Shown: positions 48,834-57,413, counted from the stretch's first letter. The stretch is 64,000 nt of DNA from JAOPZW01 sp034664395 (GCA_034664395.1 JAXDHQ010000015.1:1-64000), one strand, 5' to 3'. Program-made: numbers and translations. The notes: generated by a model not told the origin, from the letters alone.

Positions 48834-49586
48834 CTAGGTAGAGCCGCGCCGCCGCGGCACGCGCACGAGCGGCGCCCACGCCAGCGGGTGCTCGCCGGCG
48901 CCCTCCTGGGCCAGGAGCAGCCGCGCCGTGTTCAGCAGGTGCGCGCGCATCCGCTCGGCCGCCGCGGGGGCGTCGCGCGCGCGCAGTGCCGCCATCACCT
49001 CCACGTGCTCGGCGTGGATGGCGCGCAGGTCGCGGCTGCGCCCCACCGTCGACGCGCCGCGGAAGCGCACGAGGTCGCGGAGCTGGCCGACGAGCGCGGC
49101 GAGGCGGCGGTTGCCGGCCGCCATGAGCAGGATCTCGTGGAAGCGCGTGTCGTGGGCCATGAACGCCGCCTCGTCGCCGGCGTCGGCCAGGCCCTCCATC
49201 GCCTCGAGCTCGCGGGCCAGGTCGGCGAGGTCGTCATCGGTCAGCAGCCCGCACGCCCGCTCGGTGGCGGGGACCTCGAGCAGCAGCCGCAGGGTGAAGA
49301 CCTCCTCGAGGTCGTGCGCCGAGGTCTGCAGCACCCGCACGCCGCGGTTGCGCTCGAAGCGCACCACGCCCTGGCGCTCGAGCAGGAGCAGCGCCTCGCG
49401 CACCGGGGTGCGCGAGACGCCGAACTGCTCGGCCAGCCTGGCCACCGAGTAGCGCTCGCCCGCGGCCAGGCGGCCGTCGACGATCGCCGCGCGGATGGCG
49501 TCCAACGCCCGCGCGGTGAGCGTCGAGCGCTCGAGCGCGAGGCTCTCGAGCGCCCGCTCGCCGCCGTTGGCGCCGACCGCGCTCAG
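48834..49586 (-). CDS. GntR-family regulator, FCD subfamily, of the lactonase operon
   Basis: A ~250-residue FCD-type regulator. HTH: LTARALDAIRAAIVDGRLAA, SVARLAEQFGVSRTPVREAL, LERQGVVRFERNRGVRVL; FCD: LRLLLEVPATERACGLL, AFMAHDTRFHEILLMAAGNR, RAIHAEHVEVMAALRARD. The HTH N-terminus and the preceding SAVGANGGERALESLALERS can only be included by starting at CTG 49584-49586, which overlaps the lactonase stop (CTGA), with CGGAG 8 nt before it. No ATG, GTG or useful TTG exists. Being the last gene of the transhydrogenase-lactonase operon, it most likely controls that operon through the palindrome at 51711. Confidence 0.88.
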   Translation of the reverse strand: MSAVGANGGERALESLALERSTLTARALDAIRAAIVDGRLAAGERYSVARLAEQFGVSRTPVREALLLLERQGVVRFERNRGVRVLQTSAHDLEEVFTLRLLLEVPATERACGLLTDDDLADLARELEAMEGLADAGDEAAFMAHDTRFHEILLMAAGNRRLAALVGQLRDLVRFRGASTVGRSRDLRAIHAEHVEVMAALRARDAPAAAERMRAHLLNTARLLLAQEGAGEHPLAWAPLVRVPRRRGST

Positions 49587-50383
49587 TCGTAGTACTCCGG
49601 GACGTGCTTGAAGCGGGGCCAGGCGTCCGGGTCGTGGCCGGTGACCACCGTCGAGCCCGACCGCTCGGCGATGCGATGCAGCTTGCGCACCGAGCGCACG
49701 GTGTCCACGGTCGAGGCGAGGAAGCCCGGCAGCGCCTGCTCGTTCCAGTGGTCCATCGTGTACGCAGCGTCCACGGTGAGCAGGACGGAACCGGTGTTGG
49801 GCAGCGTGATCTCGAACGACTGGTGGCCCGGGGCGTGGCCGGGCGACTGCCACATGCGGATCGTGCCGTCGCCGTAGAGGTCGTAGCCGTCGTCGGTGCC
49901 CTCGAGCAGCACCCACTCGATGCCCGGCTTGTTGAAGTCGGCCTGGATGTAGCCGCCGGCGGCGAACCAGTCGGGCGCGTGGCCGTACTCGAACTCGGTG
50001 CGCGTGGCGAACACCTTGGCATTGGGGAACTGGTCGATCGCGGCCAGCGCGCCCGTGTGGTCGAGGTGCAGGTGCGACTGCAGGACGTAGCTGACGCTGG
50101 CCGGGTCGAAGCCGGCGGCCTGCAGCGCCGGGACGCACGCCTGCTCGGGCGTCATGACCGGGTCGTACACGTCGACCACCTCGCCCCAGTGGCCGCGCGG
50201 GTCGGTGGCGCACTCGGCCGCGTTGCCGCCGTCGATGACGACGTTGCCGCGCGGGTGGGCGATCAGGAACCACGGCACGGGGATCTCGTACTCCTCCCCC
50301 AGCCCCTGGTTCATCTTGATGTTCTCGACGTGGCACTTCAGCGTGCCGCACTCGAACATGTACAGCCGGACGTCGTCGGGCAT
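49583..50383 (-). CDS. blcC: AttM/BlcC-type lactonase (gamma-butyrolactone / N-acyl-homoserine lactone)
   Basis: A 266-residue metallo-beta-lactamase-fold lactonase. It resembles Agrobacterium AttM/BlcC over its full length: RLYMFECGTLKCHVENIKMN, VVIDGGNAAECATDPRGHWG, VLQSHLHLDHTGALAAI (HxHxDH dizinc motif), SPGHAPGHQSFEITLPN, DAAYTMDHWNEQALPGFLAS and VVTGHDPDAW. BlcC opens gamma-butyrolactone to gamma-hydroxybutyrate and also cleaves acyl-homoserine lactones. Here it lies 14 nt after the hydroxyacid-oxoacid transhydrogenase gene, with AGGAGG before the ATG, so the butyrolactone role is favoured. Confidence 0.9.
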   Translation of the reverse strand: MPDDVRLYMFECGTLKCHVENIKMNQGLGEEYEIPVPWFLIAHPRGNVVIDGGNAAECATDPRGHWGEVVDVYDPVMTPEQACVPALQAAGFDPASVSYVLQSHLHLDHTGALAAIDQFPNAKVFATRTEFEYGHAPDWFAAGGYIQADFNKPGIEWVLLEGTDDGYDLYGDGTIRMWQSPGHAPGHQSFEITLPNTGSVLLTVDAAYTMDHWNEQALPGFLASTVDTVRSVRKLHRIAERSGSTVVTGHDPDAWPRFKHVPEYYD

Positions 50384-50397
50384 GGGCTCTCCTCCTG

Positions 50398-51678
50398 TCA
50401 CCAGTTGGTCATGGACGCGTTCAGGATGTGGCCGAGGTCGGTGTCGGTGACCTCGCGCGGGCTGACGACCAGCAGCCGCTGCTGCTTGAGCGCCCCCTCC
50501 ACGAGGGCGGGGACGTCGTCCTCGGTGTAGCCCAGCTCGGCGATCCCGCGCGGCGCGTCGACGTCGCGCATGAGCTGGCGCAGGATGTCGGGCAGCGTGT
50601 CCGGGCCGGGGTTCTCGATCGGCTCGCCGGCGAGGAGCTCGGCCACGTGGTGGTGGCGCTCGGGCATCGCCTCGTAGGTGAAGCGGAACGCCGCCGGCGC
50701 GGTGACGATGACCGAGTGCCCGTGCGGGACGAACGGGTGGTCGTCGGGATATCCGGGCGGCTGATAGGTGTGCTTGAGCCCGGCGATCGGATACGCGCAC
50801 GCGTGCGGGACGTGCACGCCGGCCGAGCCGAAGCCGACGCCGGCCATGGTGGCGGCCAGCATCATCAGCCCGCGCGCCTCGAGGTCGTCGGGGTCGGCGA
50901 CGGCGCGGCGCAGGTAGCGCCCGCCGTACTCCAGGGCCTTGGCCGACCACACGTCGGCCACCGGGTTGGACCCCTGATAGGGCGGGCGGTCGTCGGGCGA
51001 CGCCGGCCGCTCGCGGTGGTCGTAGGGCCGCGAGAGATAGGACTCGGCCGCGTGGCAGATGACGTCCAGCCCGCTCGACGAGGTGACCTCGGCGGGCAGC
51101 GTGCGCACGAGCTCGGGGTCGACGATCCCCTGCGCGGGGCGCAGGTAGCGGTGCGAGATGCCCGTCTTGACCTTGAGGTCGGGGATGTCGAGCACCGCGA
51201 CGGTGGTGGCCTCGGCGCCGGTGCCCGAGCTCGTGGGTATCGCCAGGTGCGGGCGCAGCGGCGACGGCGGCTTGCGCCCCTCGCCGACCGGCGGGTTGAC
51301 GTAGTCCATGACCGGCGCCGGGTGCGTGGTGATGAGGTCGGCGACCTTGGCGGTGTCGATGCTCGAGCCGCCGCCCACCGACACGAAGCCGTCCACCCCG
51401 GCCTCCAGGGCGAAGTCGGCCGCGTCCTGCAAGGACTCCAGCGTGGGCTCGACGCGGGCGCGGTCGTAGACCACGACCTCGATGCCCTCGGCCTCGATCG
51501 CCTCGCGGATGCGGTCGGGATGGCCGATCGCGGCCACGCCGGGGTCGGTCACGAGCATGGCGCGGGTGACGCCCAGGCGCTTGAGCTCCCAGCCGGCGTC
51601 GGCGGAGGCGCCGGGCCCGAACTTGATGGGCGTCGCCTCCAGGGTGAAGATCGTCTCGTGGTCGCGGCCGGACGTCAT
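50398..51678 (-). CDS. Hydroxyacid-oxoacid transhydrogenase (iron-containing ADH family)
   Basis: A 426-residue group III alcohol dehydrogenase. It follows animal HOT/ADHFE1 closely: RVEPTLESLQDAADFALEAG, SVGGGSSIDTAKVADL, LAIPTSSGTGAEATTVAVLD, SGLDVICHAAESYLSRPYDH (metal Asp and His), RPPYQGSNPVADVWSAKALE, GVGFGSAGVHVPHACAYPIA and HPFVPHGHSVIVTAPAAF (metal His residues). HOT oxidises gamma-hydroxybutyrate to succinic semialdehyde while reducing 2-oxoglutarate to D-2-hydroxyglutarate, without free NAD. ATG 51678 is preferred because GGAGGAG lies 6 nt upstream; the ATG six bases earlier touches the site. Divergent from a D-2-hydroxyglutarate dehydrogenase-type gene. Confidence 0.9.
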   Translation of the reverse strand: MTSGRDHETIFTLEATPIKFGPGASADAGWELKRLGVTRAMLVTDPGVAAIGHPDRIREAIEAEGIEVVVYDRARVEPTLESLQDAADFALEAGVDGFVSVGGGSSIDTAKVADLITTHPAPVMDYVNPPVGEGRKPPSPLRPHLAIPTSSGTGAEATTVAVLDIPDLKVKTGISHRYLRPAQGIVDPELVRTLPAEVTSSSGLDVICHAAESYLSRPYDHRERPASPDDRPPYQGSNPVADVWSAKALEYGGRYLRRAVADPDDLEARGLMMLAATMAGVGFGSAGVHVPHACAYPIAGLKHTYQPPGYPDDHPFVPHGHSVIVTAPAAFRFTYEAMPERHHHVAELLAGEPIENPGPDTLPDILRQLMRDVDAPRGIAELGYTEDDVPALVEGALKQQRLLVVSPREVTDTDLGHILNASMTNW

Positions 51679-51710
51679 CGCCATCTCCTCCGAACTCGTG
51701 TCGCTGGACG

Positions 51711-51722
51711 GTAGCATGCTAC
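51711..51722. promoter_or_regulatory. Perfect palindrome GTAGCATGCTAC in the divergent promoter
   Basis: This 12-bp palindrome sits in the 46-bp spacer between the transhydrogenase and D-2-hydroxyglutarate dehydrogenase-like genes. The plus-strand -10 TAGCAT (51712-51717) lies inside it, 7 nt before GTG 51725. By symmetry TAGCAT is also present on the minus strand. One bound GntR dimer could control both directions. Confidence 0.65.
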
Positions 51723-51724
51723 AT

Positions 51725-53095
51725 GTGACCGACACGTTGCTCGCAGCGTTGTCCGATGCCGTCGGCGATCGCCACGTCCTGACCGACGACGACGTCCGCG
51801 CCCCGTACGAGACCGACTGGACCGGCCGCTTCCACGGCCGCGCGCTCGCCGTGGTCCGCCCCGGCGACACCGCCGAGGTCGTCGCCGTCCTCGCCGCGTG
51901 CCGCGCGCACGGCGTCGCGCTCGTCCCCCAGGGCGGCAACACCGGCATGGTCGGCGGCGGCGTTCCCGAGCGCGGCGAGGTCGTCCTCAGCCTGACGCGC
52001 CTGCGCGACCTCGGCGAGGTCGATCGCGCGGCGGCGACCGTCGAGGTCGGCGCCGGCGTGACCCTGGGCGAGCTGCAGGCGCATGCGCGCGCCGCCCGCC
52101 TCGACGCCGCGGTCGACTTCGCGGCACGCGACAGCGCCACCGTCGGCGGGATGGTCGCGACCGACGCGGGCGGCCTGCGCGCCCTGCGCCACGGCACCGT
52201 GCGCGCCCGCGTCGCGGGCGTCGAGGCGGTGCTGGCCGACGGCAGCGTCGTCGACCGCCGCTCGTCCCTGCTCAAGGACAACGCCGGCTACGACCTCTCC
52301 GCCCTGCTCGTCGGCAGCGAGGGCACGCTCGGCGTGATCACCCGCGTCCGCTGGCGCCTGGTCCCGTTGCTCGCCGCGCGGGTCGCCGCGCTGGTGCCGC
52401 TGGAGTCGCTCGAGCACGCGGCCGAGCTGCTGGCGGAGCTGCGCCCGCGCCTGCCGTCGCTGGAGGCGGCCGAGTTCTTCCTCGACGAGGGCCTGCAGCT
52501 CGTCCTCGACCACGAGGGCCGCGACCAGCCGCCGTTCCGGCGCGCGCCGGTCTACGTGCTGCTCGAGTGCGCCGCGCGCGCCGACCCGACCGAGGAGCTC
52601 GCCGAGGCCCTGGGCGAGGTCGGCATCGAGGAGGCCTTCGTCGCCGACACCACCGAGGAGCGCGAGCGCCTGTGGCGCTTTCGCGAGGGCCACTCCGAGG
52701 CCATCGGCGCCGCGGGCGTGCCGCACAAGCTCGACGTCGGCGTGCCGCTCGCGCGCCTGCCCGAGTTCGCGCGGCGCGCGCGCGAGGAGGTCGCCGCGCT
52801 CGCCCCCGAGGCGCGCGTCGTGCTCTTCGGCCACCTCGCCGACGGGAACGTCCACGTCAACGTCCTCGGCCCCGACCCCGACGACGACCGCGTCGACGAG
52901 GCGATCCTGCGCCTGACCGCGGCGTGCGACGGGACGATCAGCGCCGAGCACGGCGTCGGCCGGGCCAAGGCGCGCTGGCTCGGCCTCGTGCGCGGACCCG
53001 GAGAGCTGCGCGCGATGGCCGCCATCAAGCGCGCGCTCGACCCCGACGGGATGCTCAATCCCGGCGCGGTGCTGCCGACGCCGGACGCCGGCTGA
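51725..53095 (+). CDS. FAD-linked oxidase of the D-2-hydroxyglutarate dehydrogenase type
   Basis: A 456-residue FAD enzyme of the FAD_binding_4/FAD-oxidase_C family. VALVPQGGNTGMVGGGVPER is the FAD loop (about 67-77), DSATVGGMVATDAGGLRALR, LLKDNAGYDLSALLVGSEGT and GVIT follow; substrate/metal-site residues occur in FGHLADGNVHVNVLGPDPDD and ISAEHGVGRAKARWL. The sequence is closer to D2HGDH than to glycolate oxidase GlcD. It would return D-2-hydroxyglutarate to 2-oxoglutarate, passing electrons to an electron-transfer flavoprotein or quinone. GTG start, leaderless, divergent from the transhydrogenase. Its 3' end overlaps the MFS gene by 41 bp. Confidence 0.88.
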   Translation: MTDTLLAALSDAVGDRHVLTDDDVRAPYETDWTGRFHGRALAVVRPGDTAEVVAVLAACRAHGVALVPQGGNTGMVGGGVPERGEVVLSLTRLRDLGEVDRAAATVEVGAGVTLGELQAHARAARLDAAVDFAARDSATVGGMVATDAGGLRALRHGTVRARVAGVEAVLADGSVVDRRSSLLKDNAGYDLSALLVGSEGTLGVITRVRWRLVPLLAARVAALVPLESLEHAAELLAELRPRLPSLEAAEFFLDEGLQLVLDHEGRDQPPFRRAPVYVLLECAARADPTEELAEALGEVGIEEAFVADTTEERERLWRFREGHSEAIGAAGVPHKLDVGVPLARLPEFARRAREEVAALAPEARVVLFGHLADGNVHVNVLGPDPDDDRVDEAILRLTAACDGTISAEHGVGRAKARWLGLVRGPGELRAMAAIKRALDPDGMLNPGAVLPTPDAG

Positions 53096-54284
53096 GCGCC
53101 TCCGGACGGCGCACGCTGGCCACCGCTGCGGCGACGATCGCGACGAGGCCGACCGCGTAGGCGACCATGTCCAGCGCCCAGACGCCGACCCACCGCCACG
53201 ACTCCCACGCCAGCCCCGGCACGTAGCCGCCCAGCGCGCCGGCGAGGTAATAGGCGCTGAAGTAGACGCTGCTGGCCAGCCCGCGGTCGGTGTCGGTGGC
53301 GCTGGCGACGCCGAGCTGCGCCGCCACGACGGCCGTGAAGTTGCCCAGGGTCACCAGCGCGAGGCCGATGACCACGAGCGGGAGCACCGGCGCGAGCGAC
53401 AGCGTCAGGCCGCCGGCGCACGCGAACAGGCCGCCGAGCGCGACGCGGCGCCAGCCGTGGCGGTCGACGAGCCGCCCGGCGTGCGGCCCGACCGCGCCCA
53501 TGAGCCAGAGCAGGAACACGAGCCCGATGACGGCCGGCGGCAGCGAGAACGGCGGCCGCTCCAGGCGGAAGTCGATGTACGAGAACGCGCCCATGAAGGC
53601 GAAGAACAGCGCGCTGCCGGCGAGGGTGGCGCCGACCAGCGTGCGGTTGCGCAGGAGCCCGAGCAGCGTCCCCGCCGACAGGCCGGCCGAGCGCGGCGCC
53701 TGCGGCTCGGGCGGCAGCCGGCGGCGCATGACGAGCGTGGCCGCGAGCGGCAGCGCCGCCACCGCGGCCAGCGCCGGGCGCCAGCCGACGAGCGAGGTCA
53801 GGAGCGCCACGCCGACGCGCCCGACGAGCCCGCCCAGGACGAGCGACGAGACGTACAGCCCCATCGCCCGCGCACCGATGCGCGCGCCGAACGCCTCGGT
53901 GACGTACGGGACGCCGACGGTGAGCAGGCCGGGCATGCACAGCCCCTGCAGGGCGCGCATGGCCAGGAGCACGCCGAAGCTCGGCGCCAGGGCGAGTCCG
54001 AGCGAGGGCACGACGAGCAGCGCGCTGGCGAGCACCAGCGACGCGCGCCGGCCGATGCGGTCGGAGAGCGGCCCCCAGAACCACGCGCCGAGCGCCAGCG
54101 CCCCCACCGCCAGGGAGACGGTCAGCCCCGTCTGGGCCGGCGAGACGTGGAAGGCCCGACCGAGCTGGGGCAGGATCGCCTGCGTCGAGTACATGACCGT
54201 GAACATCGCCGCGGCGGCGAACAGGAACGGCCCCATGCCGCCGAGCCCGCTCGATCGGGCGGGTGCTGGAGCGGCGATCGACAC
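53055..54284 (-). CDS. MFS transporter (YnfM-like)
   Basis: A ~409-residue major facilitator with twelve predicted helices. PLSDRIGRRASLVLASALLV is the loop 2-3 signature (GPLSDRIGRR), and FGARIGARAMGLYVSSLVLG, FFAFMGAFSYIDFRLERPP, GRLVDRHGWRRVALGG are typical of YnfM/arabinose-efflux-like members. Two GTG codons compete; GTG 54284 is preferred since a minus-strand TACCGT box lies 7 nt before it. Substrate unknown, but it is next to the hydroxybutyrate and amine catabolic genes. Confidence 0.9.
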   Translation of the reverse strand: MSIAAPAPARSSGLGGMGPFLFAAAAMFTVMYSTQAILPQLGRAFHVSPAQTGLTVSLAVGALALGAWFWGPLSDRIGRRASLVLASALLVVPSLGLALAPSFGVLLAMRALQGLCMPGLLTVGVPYVTEAFGARIGARAMGLYVSSLVLGGLVGRVGVALLTSLVGWRPALAAVAALPLAATLVMRRRLPPEPQAPRSAGLSAGTLLGLLRNRTLVGATLAGSALFFAFMGAFSYIDFRLERPPFSLPPAVIGLVFLLWLMGAVGPHAGRLVDRHGWRRVALGGLFACAGGLTLSLAPVLPLVVIGLALVTLGNFTAVVAAQLGVASATDTDRGLASSVYFSAYYLAGALGGYVPGLAWESWRWVGVWALDMVAYAVGLVAIVAAAVASVRRPEALSRRPASAAPRRD

Positions 54285-54291
54285 CGCCCGC

Positions 54292-54297
54292 ACGGTA
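54292..54297 (-). promoter_or_regulatory. -10 box for the MFS gene, leaderless
   Basis: TACCGT on the minus strand ends 7 nt before GTG 54284. The longer start GTG 54293 would lie inside it. Confidence 0.45.
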
Positions 54298-54389
54298 GCG
54301 GCCGGCCGCCGGGGTCAGCCCGGCGGCGGCCCGCTGACTCATTGGTTCGCCCTCCGGACCATTTTCTCCACGCCCGCGGCGCCGCGCGA

Positions 54390-54395
54390 TACGTT
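54390..54395 (+). promoter_or_regulatory. -10 box for the glutamine-synthetase-like gene, leaderless
   Basis: TACGTT lies 8 nt before ATG 54404. The sequence upstream contains TTGGT and GACCA half-sites (54351-54363) that could bind a regulator, though the symmetry is loose. Confidence 0.45.
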
Positions 54396-54403
54396 GCCCG
54401 GCC

Positions 54404-55735
54404 ATGACCCTCGACGAGCTGAAGGCCGACGTCCTCGCGGGCGGCGTCGACACGGTCCTCCTCGCGATGACCGACATGCAGGGCCGGCTGCAGGGCAAGC
54501 GCCTGACCGCGCCGTGGTTCCTGGACTCGGTCGTCGACCACGGCGCCGAGGCGTGCAACTACCTGCTGGCCGTGGACGTCGACATGAACACGGTCGGCGG
54601 CTACGGGATGTCCGGCTGGGAGCGCGGCTACGGCGACTTCGAGCTCGTGCCCGACCTGGCCACGCTGTGCCGGACGCCGTGGCTGGAGGGCACCGCGATG
54701 TGCCTGGCCGACGTCCACTGGGCCGACCACTCGCCGGTCGTCGCCTCGCCGCGCCAGATCCTGCGCGCGCAGCTCGACCGCCTCGCCGAGCACGGCTACG
54801 CCGCCTACGCCGGCACCGAGCTCGAGTTCATGGTCTTCGACGACAGCTACGAGCAGGCGTGGGACAGCGCCTACCGCAACCTGACGCCGGCCAACCGCTA
54901 CAACGTCGACTACTCGCTGCTGGGCACCGCTCGGGTCGAGCCGCTCCTGCGCCGCATCCGCAACGCGATGATGGAGGCGGGGATGGTCGTCGAGGACTCC
55001 AAGGGCGAGTGCAACTACGGCCAGCACGAGATCAACTTCCTGTTCAGCGACGCGCTGCGCGCCGCCGACCAGCACGTGATCTACAAGAACGGGGCCAAGG
55101 AGATCGCCGCCCAGGAGGGCAAGGCGATCACGTTCATGGCCAAGTACGACGAGCGCGAGGGCAACTCGTGCCACATCCACCTGTCGCTGCGCGGCACGGA
55201 CGGATCGATCGTCTTCGATGAGCAGGACGGGCTCTTCGACCGCTTCGTGGCCGGCATGCTCGCCGGCCTGCGCGAGCTGACGCTGTTCCTGGCCCCGAAC
55301 ATCAACTCCTACAAGCGCTACGCGGCGCTGTCGTTCGCCCCGACGACGGTGGCGTGGGGCCACGACAACCGCACGTGCGCGCTGCGCGTCGTCGGCCACG
55401 GCGCCGGGCGGCGCGTCGAGTGCCGCGTGCCGGGCGCCGACGTCAACCCCTACCTCGCGCTCAGCGCCCTCATCGCCGCGGGCCTGCACGGGATCGACGC
55501 CGGCCTCGAGCTCGAGCCCGCCCTGGAGGGCAACGCCTACGAGGCGTCCGAGCGCCCGCAGGTGCCGAGCACGCTGCGCGACGCGCGCGACCTCTTCGCC
55601 GGCAGCGCGATCGCCCGCGACGCGTTCGGCCCCGACGTCGTCGAGCACTACCTCAACAATGCCCGGATCGAGCTCGAGGCCTACGACGCCGCGGTCACCG
55701 ACTGGGAGCGCTTCCGCGGCTTCGAGCGCCTGTAG
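54404..55735 (+). CDS. Glutamine synthetase-like gamma-glutamyl-amine ligase
   Basis: A 443-residue member of the GlnA superfamily, probably not housekeeping glutamine synthetase. ATP/metal motifs: GTELEFMVFDDSYEQAWDSA, DSKGECNYGQHEINFLFSDA, SCHIHLSLRGTDGS and RRVECRVPGADVNPYLALSA. The adenylylation-site tyrosine region of GlnA is missing. Similar proteins (PuuA, GlnA3, GlnA4) glutamylate putrescine, other polyamines or ethanolamine. The following permease, aldehyde dehydrogenase and SDR on the same strand support an amine-catabolism role. Confidence 0.85.
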   Translation: MTLDELKADVLAGGVDTVLLAMTDMQGRLQGKRLTAPWFLDSVVDHGAEACNYLLAVDVDMNTVGGYGMSGWERGYGDFELVPDLATLCRTPWLEGTAMCLADVHWADHSPVVASPRQILRAQLDRLAEHGYAAYAGTELEFMVFDDSYEQAWDSAYRNLTPANRYNVDYSLLGTARVEPLLRRIRNAMMEAGMVVEDSKGECNYGQHEINFLFSDALRAADQHVIYKNGAKEIAAQEGKAITFMAKYDEREGNSCHIHLSLRGTDGSIVFDEQDGLFDRFVAGMLAGLRELTLFLAPNINSYKRYAALSFAPTTVAWGHDNRTCALRVVGHGAGRRVECRVPGADVNPYLALSALIAAGLHGIDAGLELEPALEGNAYEASERPQVPSTLRDARDLFAGSAIARDAFGPDVVEHYLNNARIELEAYDAAVTDWERFRGFERL

Positions 55736-55741
55736 CGCAGG

Positions 55742-55771
55742 TTGACTTCCGTCCTACGGGCCGCGTAAGGT
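55742..55771 (+). promoter_or_regulatory. Sigma-70-type promoter for the permease operon
   Basis: TTGACT (55742-55747) and TAAGGT (55766-55771) are separated by 18 bp. Unlike the leaderless genes, this transcript has a leader with GAGGAGG (55791-55797) 5 nt before ATG 55803. Confidence 0.6.
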
Positions 55772-55802
55772 CCGATGAGCAGTCCTTTACGAGGAGGAAC
55801 GC

Positions 55803-57413
55803 ATGGCCGCTGACGTGATCGTGGACCGCGACGAGCGCCGCCTCGCGGAGCTCGGCTACAAGCAGGAGCTCAGCCGAAGCTGGAGCGGCTTCCAGAACTT
55901 CGCCATCTCGTTCACGATCATCTCGATCCTCGCCGGCTGCTTCACGACCTACTTCCAGGCCTGGAACAACGGCGGCCCGATCGCGATCTCCATCGGCTGG
56001 CCGCTGATCTCGATCCCGATCCTGATCATCGGCTTCTGCATGTCCGAGCTCGTGTCGGCCTATCCGACGGCGGGCGGCATCTACTGGTGGGCGTCGAAGC
56101 TCGGCGGCGCCGCGTGGGGCTGGTTCACGGGGTGGTTCAACCTCATCGGCCTGATCGCGGTCACCGCGTCGGTGGACTACGGCTGCGCGACGTTCATGAA
56201 CACGGTGTTCGGCCTGTACGACTTCGGCCTCTTCAAGGGCAACTCGCCGGACCTGACGACCTTCCTGCGCGGGACGTTCGTGCTCTTCCTCGTCATCCTC
56301 GCGCTGCACGCCGTCGTCAACATCTTCACGAGCCACCTCGTCGCGATGTTCAACTCGATCTCGGTCTGGTGGCACGTCGCGGGCGTGGCGGCGATCCTCG
56401 CCGTCCTCGTCTTCGTCCCCGAGCACCACGCCAGCGCCTCCTTCGTCTTCACCGAGCGCCTGAACAACTCGGGCTTCGGCGATGGCATGTTCTGGGTCTA
56501 CATCCTGCCGCTCGGCTTCCTGCTGACGCAGTACACGATCACCGGCTTCGACTCGTGCGCCCACATCTCCGAGGAGACGCACGGCGCCGCCGAGAACGCG
56601 GCAAAGGGCGTCTGGCGCTCGATCTTCTACTCCGCGCTGATCGGCTGGATCCTGCTGCTCGCCATCACGTTCGCCGCGGCCGACCCCGCCGCGGTCACCA
56701 AGGGCGGTGGCTCCTCGATCGCGGTCCTGGAAAGCGCGATGGGCAGCCCGTGGGTGAAGCTGGTCCTCATCATCTCGACGGTCGGCCAGCTCTTCTGCGG
56801 CATGGCGTGCCTCACCAGCGCCTCGCGCATGTGCTACGCGTTCAGCCGCGACGGGGCCATCCCCGGGTGGCGCATCTGGAGCCGCGTCAACGCCAAGCGC
56901 CTGCCGTTCAACGCCGTCATCTTCATGGCGATCTGCGCGGCGATCATCACCGTCCCCGCGTACTTCCCCAACAGCAAGGGCATCACGGTCGCCTTCGGCG
57001 CGGTCGTCTCGATCGCCGTCATCGGGCTGTACATCGCCTACGTCATCCCGATCTACCTGCGCTGGCGCATGGGCGACCGGTTCGAGGCGGGGCCGTGGAA
57101 CAACGGGCGCAAGTACCGCTGGATGAACCCGTTCGCCACGATCTGGGTGGCCCTGATCACGATCGTCTTCATCCTCCCCTCGACGCCCGCCGGCGTGCCG
57201 TGGCGCAAGGAGTTCACGTGGTCGTCGGTCAACTACGCGCCGCTGGTGACCGGCGGCGTCATCCTCGCCGTCGGGATCTGGTGGCTGGTCAGCGCCCGCA
57301 AGTCGTTCACCGGCCCGCGCCACACGATCAGCGAGCTCGAGGCCGAGCTCGGCGGGCCGCGCGACGGCGACGACGGCGTCGGTGGTCAGGCGCTCGCGCC
57401 GCAGACGTCGTAG
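55803..57413 (+). CDS. APC-family amino acid/amine permease
   Basis: A 536-residue transporter with about twelve hydrophobic helices. The N-terminus ELGYKQELSRSWSGFQNFAI and SYAPTAGGIYWWASKLGG-like segments (here SAYPTAGGIYWWASKLGGAA) are the signature of the amino acid-choline-transporter branch (GabP/Bat1, choline and GABA permeases); TGFDSCAHISEETHGAAENA is the following conserved loop, and SRMCYAFSRDGAIPGWRIWS a later one. GABA, putrescine or ethanolamine are plausible substrates. It overlaps the aldehyde dehydrogenase start by one base (TAGTG). Confidence 0.9.
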   Translation: MAADVIVDRDERRLAELGYKQELSRSWSGFQNFAISFTIISILAGCFTTYFQAWNNGGPIAISIGWPLISIPILIIGFCMSELVSAYPTAGGIYWWASKLGGAAWGWFTGWFNLIGLIAVTASVDYGCATFMNTVFGLYDFGLFKGNSPDLTTFLRGTFVLFLVILALHAVVNIFTSHLVAMFNSISVWWHVAGVAAILAVLVFVPEHHASASFVFTERLNNSGFGDGMFWVYILPLGFLLTQYTITGFDSCAHISEETHGAAENAAKGVWRSIFYSALIGWILLLAITFAAADPAAVTKGGGSSIAVLESAMGSPWVKLVLIISTVGQLFCGMACLTSASRMCYAFSRDGAIPGWRIWSRVNAKRLPFNAVIFMAICAAIITVPAYFPNSKGITVAFGAVVSIAVIGLYIAYVIPIYLRWRMGDRFEAGPWNNGRKYRWMNPFATIWVALITIVFILPSTPAGVPWRKEFTWSSVNYAPLVTGGVILAVGIWWLVSARKSFTGPRHTISELEAELGGPRDGDDGVGGQALAPQTS

